Both the position numbers and the translations under genes were made by a program. The notes beneath the pieces were generated by a model, which was not told the origin of the DNA, did not search any database, and saw only the letters and a list, made by a program, of their open reading frames with translations. A stretch of 64,000 nucleotides of DNA from Meandrina meandrites (lineage: Eukaryota; Cnidaria; Anthozoa; Scleractinia; Meandrinidae), in NCBI GenBank assembly GCA_963693305.1, contig OY855904.1, positions 11,455,996 through 11,519,995 of the forward strand, given 5' to 3'. Shown here piece after piece: positions 1 to 10,733 of this stretch; position 1 is the stretch's first letter; every line of letters begins with the position of its first letter.

Positions 1-1271
1 AGAATCCCAAGACCCCTGAAGCTTTATCCTTCACTGGCTATTAGACATCCTTAATATGTATCTTGTTGAAGATTTTTAGCTCGATAGCAGCCGCCAAGAT
101 AGACCATTTTGAATTTCGGAATTTCACGCCACACGACATCAAGACGGCCGCCAGAAGGCTGTCACGTATGCTTCAAAATAATGCCTTATCCTACGAATTT
201 TAACAATCTGAACAGTTGAGGTTTTGTGAGAAGTGTTTATGCGAATGCTTACTTGTTCATGAGAGTGATATAACTGCCTTTTGTAGCAGAAGTGAATTCC
301 AGATGTTTTCATTGATTTCCGGCCGCCATGTTGGTGCCCAACTGCGCTGCATGGGCACCAACATGGCGTTTCCATACAGAGCTCTGTAAATTTGTGGGGA
401 ACATTTTGACGGATAACTCGAGTACGGAATACCGTACAAACCCGAGACTTTGACAAACAGAATATCTGGTAATTTTCTACAACCTATGATATTCTTGAGT
501 TTTTTTACTCGATAGTTTTGGATTTACTTTTTTGTGGCGTGACAGTGAAAACCAGCAATAGGTGAAAAACCATATGGGTCAGCAGGGGAAGGCTTACAAG
601 AGGTCATAGGCCTCTCTAAGGCTAGGTGGGGGGAGGGATGTACAAGCATTTCCTTGGGAAAAACAGTTAAATTAAGTTTGTACACATTTTGCAATTTTAC
701 TAGTAGTAAGAGTGTTTTCAGTATTTTGGGGTAAGAAGTCATTACTTTAAATTTCTAAGTGAGAATACAAAAGGGTTTGTAAGGTATACAACTTTAATTT
801 TGTACCCCTTTTTGTAACTTACTACGTCATATCTACACTTGAATAAAGAAACGTTGACCTGTGACATCAGTGTACTGACCAAAAACAATGTGACCAAATT
901 TTTAACAGGGAAATGGGAAAAATGAATGGTTGTCCATTACAGAATAAAGATGTGAATGACATGTTGCAACAATCATGCTAAATGCTTCCCACTGAATGTT
1001 TCATATATGTAAAGTCGTTGCAGAATTACCTACATAACATGTACATACATGAACACAAGAAGAAATTTTAATATACAATTCATCTTAAGTCATGGATATG
1101 GATTCATAGGCTACTTATATTTACTAGATAACATGCTCGAGGAAATGTTACAGCCAACTTCAAACAAGCCCACACAACAAAACGTTTTTTAAATTAAGGA
1201 ACGAAAACTGATCTCATTTCAACAACAGATTATGGACAAAAGAGTGATCTAAGCAAACTGCACACTACAGA
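1..1271. other. Repeat-derived left flank, no gene seen
   Basis: No exon with recognisable protein similarity was found. Positions about 300-555 are a diverged copy of repeat family A (other copies at 6547-7126 and 33555-34001). About 555-650 resembles the right edge of the minisatellite element at 45640-45700 (AATAGGTGAAAAAC, then GGGTCAGCAG). The remainder is AT-rich and without visible structure. Confidence 0.6.
325..367 (+). repeat. Hairpin inside family A repeat, copy 1
   Basis: A perfect 16-bp inverted repeat (325-340 and 352-367) with an 11-nt loop. The same hairpin occupies the same place in the other family A copies at 6737-6773 and 33777-33813. Its stem differs in sequence from those copies at two positions, and each change is matched on the opposite arm. 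Confidence 0.8.
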
Positions 1272-1327
1272 GAAGCAATTCATAGAGGACAATCAGACTT
1301 GCCTACAAGTTGAGCTCACTGAGCACG

Positions 1328-1500
1328 ATAAAATTATTTTTAGACGCTAAAAAGTTTGGGTTCAAATATCCCCGCATTTCGGTATTGCTGCCTTCATCAA
1401 GGTAAGCAAAAACTTTTCTTGCTTTCCCTGATGAAGGCAGCAATGCCGAAATGTTGGTATATTTGGACCGAAACTTTTTAGCGTCTAAAAATAATTTTAT
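1328..1500. repeat. Palindromic foldback repeat
   Basis: Two arms of about 72 bp are inverted copies of each other with a few mismatches, from ATAAAATTATTTTTAGACGC on the left to its complement ending at 1500. The centre lies near 1405-1425. The partner in copy B (46511-46655) keeps the left arm and half of the right arm, then diverges. It is probably a non-autonomous DNA transposon. Confidence 0.75.
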
Positions 1501-1686
1501 TTTGTATCACATAGCACAAGACGCTATTAAACAAAACGCAGTTGTTATCAACTTTATCAACTCACTGAGCACGAAGCGTAAGGAAAACGAATCAAATGAC
1601 ATCATTTTGGCGCGAACTTCTCCGGGACTGCGGTCGGCGAAGGCGTCAGAGATGTCAAATCAAAGAGCATATCGCTAGTAATGTCA

Positions 1687-1882
1687 TAACCTGCGCAGCG
1701 GGCGGGATTAGCGGGCACAAGTGAATTTTTCTCGCGCGGGCAAAGCCCGCGTCAGCGAGCGGCGGAGCCGCGAGTGAAATTCCACTCCTCACCATGCCCC
1801 TCGCTGCTTGGCGGGCAAGACCAAAGTATGCTGCCTCTGAAAAAAACACTCGCCCGCGAAATCCCGCCAGCTACGCAGGCTA
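1687..1882. mobile_element. TAGCCTG-type terminal-inverted-repeat element, 9-bp TSD
   Basis: The left end TAACCTGCGCAGCGGGCGGG and the complement of the right end, TAGCCTGCGTAGCTGGCGGG, differ at three of 20 positions. The 9-bp direct repeat GTAATGTCA lies on both sides (1678-1686 and 1883-1891). A 9-bp duplication is typical of Mutator-like (MULE) elements, so a MULE-type MITE is inferred. There is no transposase; it is non-autonomous at 196 bp. Confidence 0.75.
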
Positions 1883-2093
1883 GTAATGTCAGTAATGGCT
1901 TTTTTGAGATAAAAGCCGCGCTCCTAGATTTGATAATGTGGTGTGCTAGTAGACAACCCTGCCTTTAAATACAAAGATTGTTTTCCAGTTCGCACCAGAC
2001 AAGAACTTAAAATATGGAGCTTCTGTTCGGAGATGTGTTCGACGCGGCACCAGCGTGAAATTGAAAATTATCTAAAATTGTTTGCTTATTTAA

Positions 2094-2905
2094 GGCCGCG
2101 CTGGACCCTTGCTCATTAATAAATTCATTAGCAATTTATTTTGACGGGGTGTCATGTTGTAAATGTTTAATTCTTCGAATTTTGAACACCGATTCCTTCA
2201 AAACTTATCAAGGATAATAGGGGTTGATGGAATTTTATCATGATTGTCGTTTTACTGAGAGATGACCGTTTACTTTGATGTTACAAGCTCTTAAGTGTTA
2301 ATCTGCAGATAATGCGATTTTGTGTCCAAGTTTCCAGCTAGAATAGCGCACCAAATTAAACGACTATATAACCTAGTGGTAAATCACAACCTCTTTTGTG
2401 TTCTGGTCAGAACGAAATTCTCGAATTCAATAATTACTAGGAGTTATTGGCTCCTAAGGGGTAAAAATGTGAAATCTAAACTTTGAAACGTGCTATCTTC
2501 TTTTTGAAAAGGGATTTTAAAAATCCGTTTTGACCAGAACACAATAGAGTACACCAAGTTTATGTTCCCTGCAAATCAAGTCATGAAATTCTGTATCGGT
2601 GGAGAAAACTTGGACACAAAATTGCAGGTTTTGCCGCTTCCGAAGACCTACCGAGTCAGTGTTTACAACAACGTGCGCTTTATTCGAAGCTTCGAATCTA
2701 ATTATGCTGAATTATAATAATTCCCTACATTCCAGCGCACAGGACACAAAACGGAGAACAATAACATGTAATTACTTAATATACAAAGAACTTTTAGAAA
2801 TATATTCTCATGAATATTTCGATTGTTGTCGGCTTCAGTCGTCGCAGTTCGTGCATACTCTTAAAATAAATGCATACATAATTATAGCAAGGGTCCAGCG
2901 CGACC
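2094..2905. mobile_element. 812-bp TTAA-flanked MITE (family B)
   Basis: The ends GGCCGCGCTGGACCCTTGC and GCAAGGGTCCAGCGCGACC are inverted repeats with one mismatch, flanked by TTAA at 2090-2093 and 2906-2909. Copy B of the duplication has the empty site TTAACTGCAGAC at 46963. TTAA target use is characteristic of piggyBac-type transposases. Related, more damaged copies lie at about 9146-10047 and 22110-23863. There is no transposase coding; the ORF at 2599-2922 shows no recognisable similarity. Confidence 0.85.
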
Positions 2906-3195
2906 TTAATTGCAGACAATAAATTCCACGCAGCTGGCTACATGGTACGCAGAAACTAATTAAAAGTTGATGTATTTAAATGAGAAGTAATTTCAAAATG
3001 ACATCGCAATTTAATGTGCTGGTTACGCGGTGAGAAAAAGCTCTATAAAATTTCTTGTTCTAAAGACGTGACACAAAAAGTAATAAGTATAAAACTAATC
3101 GGTAGATTAAGACGAAAAGCACACGCTTTTAAAAACATTCATCAACGAAGATACCTCGCCATCTTGAATTTAATTCTTTCTGCTTACCACGTACC

Positions 3196-3556
3196 TTCAC
3201 CGCGGTCAAACGTCTGAGGCTGTTTTTGTTTTCTTATTTCGAGAGAAATCATTCACGTTAACGTGGAAGGATCGGTAAGGATATGTAAAATACCTGCTGA
3301 AGGTAAATATATTTTTCACTTCCCTCAAACGGGTTTCTTTACTTTTAAAATGCTCCGCACGCGAACAAAATTGCTTTGACAATGGCGCCGACTGTCGGCA
3401 TTTCGCCGTTTTCAAACACTTAGAACTTTTTTAGTAAAGTTCCAAACAATTTAGTAAACCAGGAGAATACTTGTTAAGTATCAAACTTTGAACAGTGAAA
3501 ATGAAAACCTTATCTTTGAAGTAGTTTTCTTATTTTTTACGTTTTACCGCGGTGAA
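3196..3556. mobile_element. 361-bp MITE with 9-bp target duplication
   Basis: The inverted ends TTCACCGCGGTCAAACGT and ACGTTTTACCGCGGTGAA differ at one position. They are flanked by CCACGTACC at 3187-3195 and 3557-3565. The element is absent from copy B, which runs straight through this place near 47230. The 9-bp duplication suggests a MULE-like transposase in trans. It lies inside a short tandem array of a unit of about 60 bp (CTTGAATTTAATTCTTTCTG...) that has three units here and two in copy B. Confidence 0.85.
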
Positions 3557-5872
3557 CCACGTACCACGTAGCCAGCTCGCCATCTTGAATTTAATTCTTT
3601 CTGCGTATCGCGTACCGCGTAGCCAGCTACTTAAATAAGATTCTTCGCCATCTTGAATTTAATTCTTTCTGCGTACCGCATACCGCGTAGCCAGGCCTGC
3701 CGCGTAGCCATCCCTTTTCAGTGACAGACTCGATGTGGCGGCCTATTCTGCAGTTACTCTGCTTACTTTAAAACTGTTCAGAGCGTAAAAAACGCCATCG
3801 AAGAAAGGTTTCAAGCCTGTACTCGTTGTGACAGTGTAAAGGCGCTCGACTCCGCTTGACAAACGACACGAGCAAATCGAAGGTGCGATAAAAGTGACTA
3901 CAAAGAGAACAGGTTTATTCAATGCACACGAATCTGTTTCTTCAAGTATCACGCTTCATTTAATTGTCCTTTAATAGAAGCTTATTGACTCTCCAATTTC
4001 CAAATGCCAAATATCTGCGACATACGCGCAGCAGCAACAACAACAACCCCGTGTTTTGTTTCCGGAGCCCTGAGATTTTCCCTGAGTTCTCCACCAAAAA
4101 TACTCAACAAAGTTTGTTGGAACTGAAGCAGTTTGGTCCCATAGCCATGGCATAAGGGTGACCAGTGGCACAGCAATCAAGCAAGCGGACAGCACCTCTT
4201 GTCTTTTAGCCTGCGAACACAGTCGAAAACGTATGGAGCGACTTCACAGGCTAGGATCGGTTTCAAAGGTCAAGTTTCCCGACCCCGCACTACTGTCGAC
4301 TATTGTAAGCGCCGTTAGCGCCGAGAGAAAGGCTTCCTTACCACTACAATAGCCCTCGATTACTTTCCGTTGATTTCTAGTTTGCCTGATTGAACGAATA
4401 TATTAAATGAAAACAGTAAACAGAGAGATTCACCTTTTAGATTGATCTGGCAAGGATCTGGTTTGATTGACGTGCTGTCCTGTTTCTGATTGGATAAAAC
4501 CAAAGGAGGAAAATTCTTCCTGTAAATTTAGCGCGCTGCAAGTGATAAAAGTCGTTCGGCCTTGGTCTGCTGCCAAACCGGAAACGAGAAGCGAAATAAA
4601 GTGTACAATTCGCCTTTCGTGGTGCTTTTACTGGCACACGATCGAACGTAAATATCGCCTCCAAAGAGGAATTTATCAGCTAAAGCTGAAATCCTCCGCC
4701 TTGTGTTCGATGGAGAAGTTAAAGCTGTATTGTTCTGACAGAGGCACAGAGCTTGCCCGCTCGGCTTTCGATCGTAGGGATGAGATGATTTGCCTTTTCT
4801 TGGAGACTTTTCCAAGCAGAGCGAAGAATTGCTCTGGTAGTTATCTCCTGTTCCATTTCTCTTTACAAGAAACAAGAAAGACAATCTCTTCTTCCCAGTG
4901 TAGGCATTTTCTTCAAGGGTCTTGACAAAGTCCGAGCCAGGGAGTCATGTGAGCCATTCCGGTTAGCCCAAGTAACACATCAGCAAGCCTGGTTAGCCTA
5001 CAATTAGTTTAGTAGCTTGTGGTGAGCCTTTTTATTGGGATAAGAGATTTCTGGCTCGCATGACTTACATGGCTCGCATATTGTACAAACTCATCCAGAG
5101 GCATCAAATCGAAAGAAACTTTCAGGAAACTGGACTTGACAGCGTAACCCCATACGGAACTGTATACACGAGGTGTCAAATTAACCGGTTCTTTATGCGG
5201 TCTGTACTCGGCTCGCTGCACTCGCTGATTCTGCTGATTCAGTTTATTTTTTACCCTAAACAACTTGGGAGCATGTTCGCAGGAATTTTACACTGACGAC
5301 ATTTGGACATACAGACAATTTTGAGTACCTGTCGTCAGCCAAAGGCTGAAATCCGTACCGGACATTCGCGCGCGTGAGCTTTGCGTGTATTGTGACACGG
5401 GTAAAGTCGTTGGTAGTCTCTTTCGCAGCTTGCGACAGAGACTAAGTCGTTATATGGTTGAGCTAATTTTATTTCAATAGGTTGGGGAACATACTGAAGG
5501 TATACATGTATTTTCGTAATCTAGCGATCATTTCATTTCGAAAATTAGCTCATAGCATAAAAATTACACTTGGCCTCAATTTGAGCTCTGAATTATTTTC
5601 TTGCACTGGCCTGCTCAAACTGGAAGCCGTCATTGCAATCCCTCATCCATTTGTTTAAAAATCCCAGCACATATAAATCATGATAAATACTATAGGTTCA
5701 ACCTTCAGTATATATTTGTAAAGAATATAGCTAGGATAAATAGTGTCCACACGGTTTTCAGACAACGATATTTTTTGCAATTCGCAAGATTTCTCAAGGG
5801 ACCACGACGCATCTTGAACAAATGGAACAGCCGAAAACATCTTGCCTCAAACTACGAATGGGACGGTATCGA

Positions 5873-5962
5873 TAGCCTGTGTACAGCCGTCCCGCTCCCC
5901 TCAAAAAAATCGGGGAGGGAACCGATTTTTTTGAGGGGAGCGGGACGGCTGTACACAGGCTA
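5873..5962. mobile_element. 90-bp foldback element, TAGCCTG ends
   Basis: A nearly perfect hairpin running from TAGCCTGTGTACAGCC to its complement, with only a few unpaired bases at the centre. Copy B has unrelated sequence of about 140 bp here (about 50032-50172), so this was either an insertion with loss of flanking DNA or a replacement. A second member of the family is at 35601-35687. Confidence 0.75.
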
Positions 5963-6546
5963 CTGGAACCATAGCCTACTGCAATTTACGTAGATGATGC
6001 GACTCGGCTCGAACTCGACACGAACTCGAGATCCGAAAGCTCGAAAGCAAGTAACTTTTGAAAGAGGAACAAAAGAAAAATCCCTGACACAGTTTTGTTG
6101 TCCAATTATCAGGCAACGTTCTTGCCAAATTTCAGCGAAAAAGGTTTAAAACCTTTTAACAAACGAACTAAATGTGCGCCACACTCTTCGAATTTGGGAT
6201 GGGGCGTTTTTCCGGTTTAATTACACAAGACGTGTGAAAATGATTACGCGTTGATCGATGAATTGAAGGCTCATTTTACTTAAAAGAGAATTAGTATCAA
6301 AGCGCTCTCCATCTGTCACAAGTATAAACAGTTCCATGGCAATTGCGGTCGCGAGCAACATAAAGGAAGCTTCAAACGAAGAACTAATCCTGATAAAATC
6401 AATGACCGCCATCAATGAGGTTATTTTCATTCCTGAAAGCGGAGAAACGATCAACGAAACCATGCTTTTAGACTGAGAGCATCTGGGTATATTTTTTTGT
6501 CAAAACAACAGTGCGTTTGTCAATCTTTAGGCGATACTTTTACATT

Positions 6547-7126
6547 TGGTGGTTTTCACTGTCACGCAATAAAAAAATAAAATCCAAACCATTCAACGAC
6601 AGAAGCTATGAATTTCAGATATTATTGAAGATAAATAGATAAACAATTTGTCCAAGTCTCAGGTCTGTGCGGTGCACCGTTTGCGAGTTATTTGCCGAAA
6701 CTTTCCACACAAATTTATAATGCTCAGTATGGAGACGCCATATTTGTGTCCCTCCGAGGGGCACAAATATGGCCGCCGTGATGTCAGAGAAACCATCTGG
6801 AACTTAATTTTGCTATTAATAGCGACTACTTTTGGCTCATGATCTGTTATACTTTTAAATAAACAGCAGTTAGTTCAATCTGCAAAAATGGAAAGGAAAG
6901 GCCTTTTTTGAATCAAAACAACTTTGTCACGGCACTCAGCTTGATATCACACCGGGCGGAGAAATCAAATATTCAAAATGCTCTGTTTTAAAAACGAAGG
7001 GCACAACCAAGCTGGAAATTTGCAAAAATATATATTTTTAGTTCATCTTACACCTAGTGGCATCGAAAGTTTAGCAGGCCTATTGAATTTTGATTTCAAA
7101 ATTTTATGACGTAACGTGAAAACCAA
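6547..7126. mobile_element. Family A MITE, 580 bp
   Basis: The ends GGTGGTTTTCACTGTCACGC and the complement of ACGTGAAAACCAAG form imperfect inverted repeats. Copy B lacks the element, reading directly from the bases matching 6540 to those matching 7130 (near 50712-50740). An inverted full-length copy lies at 33555-34001 and a diverged piece at 300-555. An internal hairpin is at 6737-6773. The superfamily is uncertain; the target duplication is not clear. Confidence 0.75.
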
Positions 7127-8369
7127 GAATACTCAATATTAGACAAAACATGTACGCGTGTAATAAAGTATTGATCTATCTTGTAGTGCCAGGCGTTAGG
7201 TGAGCTGGGGAGCACCGTGAAATTCGGGATTAGCGTGGCGATGCACCGTTTTTGCGCTGCTCCCCGCCGGGGACTAACCGAACACTTGGAACAGGCTAAG
7301 TGCCAGCAGCATCTCCTGATCAAAATATGACCCTTCGTCGCTGGCGGCTAACACTTCGTCCAAATCTTTGTCCAATTCTTTTATTCTTTTTCGTTTTGGT
7401 GCTTTCTATGCACTTAAAGGGACACGAACGTTGCCTTTTTTCTTTGACGACATAACCGAGGGACATTGGTTCCAGACCTTTCGATTCGAAGACCGCTCGA
7501 GCGCGTTCGAAAAAAATACTACGGCTGTTTTGCAGTCTACAGATATTAAAGGTAATTACAAAATATAAAAAAGTTCTGATATCACGTCACTTACATTTCG
7601 CGACTTTTTTTAATCGCGAAATTCGCGAAATTAATGTGTCGCGAAAATTTCATGTAATAAGCTAAATGGCTTCTGGAAAAACTTAAAAGTGTTAAAGATA
7701 AGCTGTTAATAATAAAGTTATTTATTAACATATTGAGCAGTCGTGGTGTTAAAAAAATATTGAAATGCACCAAATTTGTCAGGGCAGGTACCTCAAGAAG
7801 ACTATTAAAAGACGTTATTACTGCAGTTACATTTTATGAGTCTAAGATGTGCTACAAACTGAGATGTTGAACATAAATTATGTATCATGCAATAAGAAAA
7901 CAATAATCATGGTAATTTCAAGGTATTTCCTTTTAACCATTTAGTTGTACTGTGAGACCACAGTTTTGCATTTATTTATACTGCTCATTTAACACGAAAT
8001 TAAAACAAATGGGCAAAATAAACATGTTCTCCGACTCTCAGCTTTGCTGGAGATTGTATGGATTTAAATTTGAACGTAAATATATGAGTTTACATGCATT
8101 TGAAATTGAGTTGAAGATATTTCTTTCTTTCCATTGAAAGGCTACTATAAGGTTTGAAACCATACCTGATGTCTCTTATTTGTCTTTTTAGTGCTTTGGA
8201 AATTAAATCCATACGCGCGATTTTCGTTTCAACAGTCTCTCTCTTAGTTGGTGACAGACCGTTAAAACAAAAATAGCGCATATGGTTTTCCAAGGCACTA
8301 AAAAGACAAATAAAGGACACCAGGCAAGGCTTCAAACTTTATCATTTGATTTGTATATGAAGAATCAAG

Positions 8370-8790
8370 GGAGGGGGGGGGGGGGGGGGGGGGCTACAGA
8401 CGAGACCATGGGTCTCTATCAGGGGGGGGGGGAGGGGGGCTACAAACGAGACCATGGATCTCTGCCAGGGGGTGGTTGGGTCACAGCAGATACCATGGTT
8501 GTCTACCGGGGGTGGGGGGGGGGGGGGGGGGCTACAGAAGAGACCATGGGTCTCTATCGGGGGCAGGAGGGGCTACAGAAGAGACAATGGGCCTCTATCA
8601 GGGGTGGGGGGACTACAGAAGAGACCATGGGTCTCTATCAGGGGGAGGGGGGTTACAGACGAGACCATGGGTCTCTATCGGGGGGAGGGGGGCTACAGGC
8701 GAGACCATGGGTCTTTACAAGGGGGAGGGGGGGGGGCAAAACAGATACTGTGGGTCTCTTCAAGGGGGTGGGGGGCTATAAGGGGAGGCC
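8370..8790. repeat. GAGACCATGGGTCTC minisatellite, copy A
   Basis: About nine units of roughly 38-50 bp. Each is built from the 15-bp near-palindrome GAGACCATGGGTCTC, a poly-G-rich spacer with runs of about 10-24 G, and GGCTACAG. The long open frames across the array simply reflect the repeat. The partner array in copy B is at 52225-52590. The right flank (CTTGTATAGTAGTTTTGACC) is shared, in inverted orientation, with the array at 45073-45640. Confidence 0.9.
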
Positions 8791-9214
8791 ATCATCTCCA
8801 CTTATTCTGGTGGGTCCTGAGCTTGTATAGTAGTTTTGACCAGTTCCCTAACCTACAGGAGACTCGATGGTGAGCAAGGGTTTTTCTTGTGGGTACGAAC
8901 TACATTACGCAGTCACGCAGTCTTCTCACGAGTAACACATTAATGACAAATTCATTATCATGAAGTTATGCCCCACACATTAGGGTTTGAAAGAAAAGGA
9001 ATAAGTGGATGAAGTGGGAAAGCACAGTCGGCAAGGAATACCGCTTAAACTAGTTTACAAGTGATCGCGTCCCTATTGTTTACTTAATGATCCTTGAAGC
9101 TACTGTCACGGTTCGTTGAGTACTCTCACAGTTTTCACCGCATAAGATCGCACAGGACCCCTGCTCATTATTAAAATTCATTACCAAAATTTCGTGAAGG
9201 GGTGTTATCTTGTT

Positions 9215-9569
9215 AATATCGTGGGTGACAAATTCCTCCTTAATTTTGGCGCGAAATTTTAGCGCTAATTTATAATTTCACATGTGAAATTACAAAATTG
9301 CCATGGCAACGTTTCCCATGTTTCAGTGCCAAGATGGCGTACAGGATTTTAAAAGATGATCTTAAAGCTTAAACTTTGCACATTTTTGCTTGAATTTCAC
9401 CTTGGCCAGTTCGTTTGGTCGTCTTACAATTTTTTAGCGATAACATGAATGGCATTGAGGGGATGTTTGAGCGTTCAACACTGGCGTCGTTTCCAACCGA
9501 TTCGTTCATGAAGATACTATAAAAGTTAAAATACTACGATTGTAGGCGTAATTTGTCACCCATGATATT
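9215..9569. mobile_element. 355-bp TIR element nested in family B copy
   Basis: The ends AATATCGTGGGTGACAAATT and AATTTGTCACCCATGATATT are 20-bp inverted repeats with one mismatch. There is no coding capacity. Confidence 0.7.
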
Positions 9570-9573
9570 AAAA

Positions 9574-9735
9574 GGTAACCAAATGGTTAACTCGTGAAAT
9601 TAGGAAATAATTTCACTCGCGTTTTGTCAAAATTCTAATAATTTCCCACGCCTGAAGGCTCGGGAACTTATTAGAATTTTGACAAAACGCGCGTGAAATT
9701 ATTTTCCTAATTTCACTCGTCACCATTTGATTACC
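9574..9735. mobile_element. 162-bp palindromic element
   Basis: The left arm GGTAACCAAATGGT continues through GTGAAATTAGGAAATAATTT and is mirrored on the right up to ATTTGATTACC. The two arms of about 75 bp meet at ACGCCTGAAGGCTCG. It lies 4 bp to the right of the 9215-9569 element. Confidence 0.75.
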
Positions 9736-10733
9736 CATACAAAGCTGTAATTCTCTCAATTTTGAACATCGATTCCTCTAAAATTTATCAAAGATTTTTT
9801 GTAATGATGGAATTGCATGATGATTGTCGCTTCACTGGGAGATCACCGTTGAGTGTGATGTTTCAAGCCCTTAAAGTTAAACTGCAGATCCGATTTTTCG
9901 TCCAAGTTTTCAGCCGAAATAGCGCACCGAATTAAATGACTATATAATGTAGTAATAAATCATGACCTCTTCAGTTGTGTTCTGGCAAGAATGAAATTCT
10001 CGATCGCGACTTCAAAAATTGCTAGAAGTTATTGGCTTCTTAGAGCCTCTTCATATGAGCCCGGTTGACCGAGCTGGCCCGGTTATCGAGATCTCGCCTC
10101 ACTCCTGTTTCCTTTGTAAGAATTTCTACGTGTTCATATGAGAAGGCGGGTACGGTGGCCCGCAAGGGCCATCCAGATATGAGTACATATTTTTGAAGCC
10201 GAAATACTCTTATCAAACTAGTGTGTTTCTTATAACATGAGATCTCGACTTATATGGCTCGGATGGAAATGGATTGCAACTTGAAAAGTTAAGGCTAAAC
10301 TTTTCAAGTTGTTTCCGAGCGTCGTCAAAAAATCAATATTTGTAGCTTTAGTTTGATTTCCATCCGCAAATTGAGGTCATGTCTACCTTTACATGTCCAA
10401 AGATAATGTTTTTCATGGGTTAAGTTAAAACTGTCCGTTTTTGCTGGCCGCGTGTACAACACGAGATAAAAACTGACAAGGCTACTCGGGAATGCGAGTA
10501 CTTACGTAACTAAATCTCGTGTACGGTCACATAAATGCTCAAAGTTCAATCAGTTGCTCAATCAGTTCAATGATAAACTAAATCATTGTAAATGAAATCA
10601 ATGTTCGTAAATAAAAAAAAAAGTGTTCTTAACATATCTTTAGGTGTGTTTTCGTGCAGTGGTATTTAAATTTCTTTCTATTAAGTCTGTTATAACGTGG
10701 TCCAAATAACTTCACGAAATATTTTTGGCACAG

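Larger units (their letters stand above)
1272..8839 (+). repeat. Segmental duplication, copy A
   Basis: This stretch matches 46453-52645 in the same orientation over most of its length, interrupted by insertions present in only one copy. Shared landmarks in order are the palindromic element, the blocks containing CTTGAATTTAATTCTTTC, the 3.7-5.4 kb unique block, the 5.5-6.5 kb block and the terminal GAGACC minisatellite. The copies lie about 45 kb apart and bracket the whole UGT/GPCR cluster. No convincing gene was found in either copy. Protein-like ORFs on the minus strand (4528-4884 and its partner) differ between copies mainly by amino-acid-changing substitutions, which argues against coding. 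Confidence 0.85.
9146..10047. repeat. Damaged family B element with nested insertions
   Basis: The outer sequence matches 2094-2460 of the intact family B element. It is split by two adjacent inverted-repeat elements, listed separately at 9215-9569 and 9574-9735. The right end appears truncated near 10047. Confidence 0.65.

Noticed and set aside
1328..1500. Possible CRISPR-like or regulatory inverted array
   Set aside because: Eukaryotic context and a single long palindrome with no spacer array; it fits a foldback transposon.
5060..5296. A 78-codon frame conserved between copies A and B (49246-49554)
   Set aside because: Conservation is explained by the segmental duplication. It has no known domain and no splice or start context, and the opposite strand is equally open.
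6221..6463. A membrane-like 80-codon minus-strand frame in copy A
   Set aside because: The matching region in copy B (50400-50640) has frame-breaking indels, so there is no sign of coding constraint.
6648..6842. A protein-like frame beginning MSKSQVCAVH, shared by three places (also 139-456 and 33690-33902)
   Set aside because: It falls within the family A MITE and spans its hairpin. The shared frame follows from repeat homology, not from a gene.
8282..8873. Long glycine-rich open frames of 100-180 codons in three overlapping frames
   Set aside because: Produced by the poly-G minisatellite; all frames are open because the unit lacks stops. The same applies at 52214-52635.
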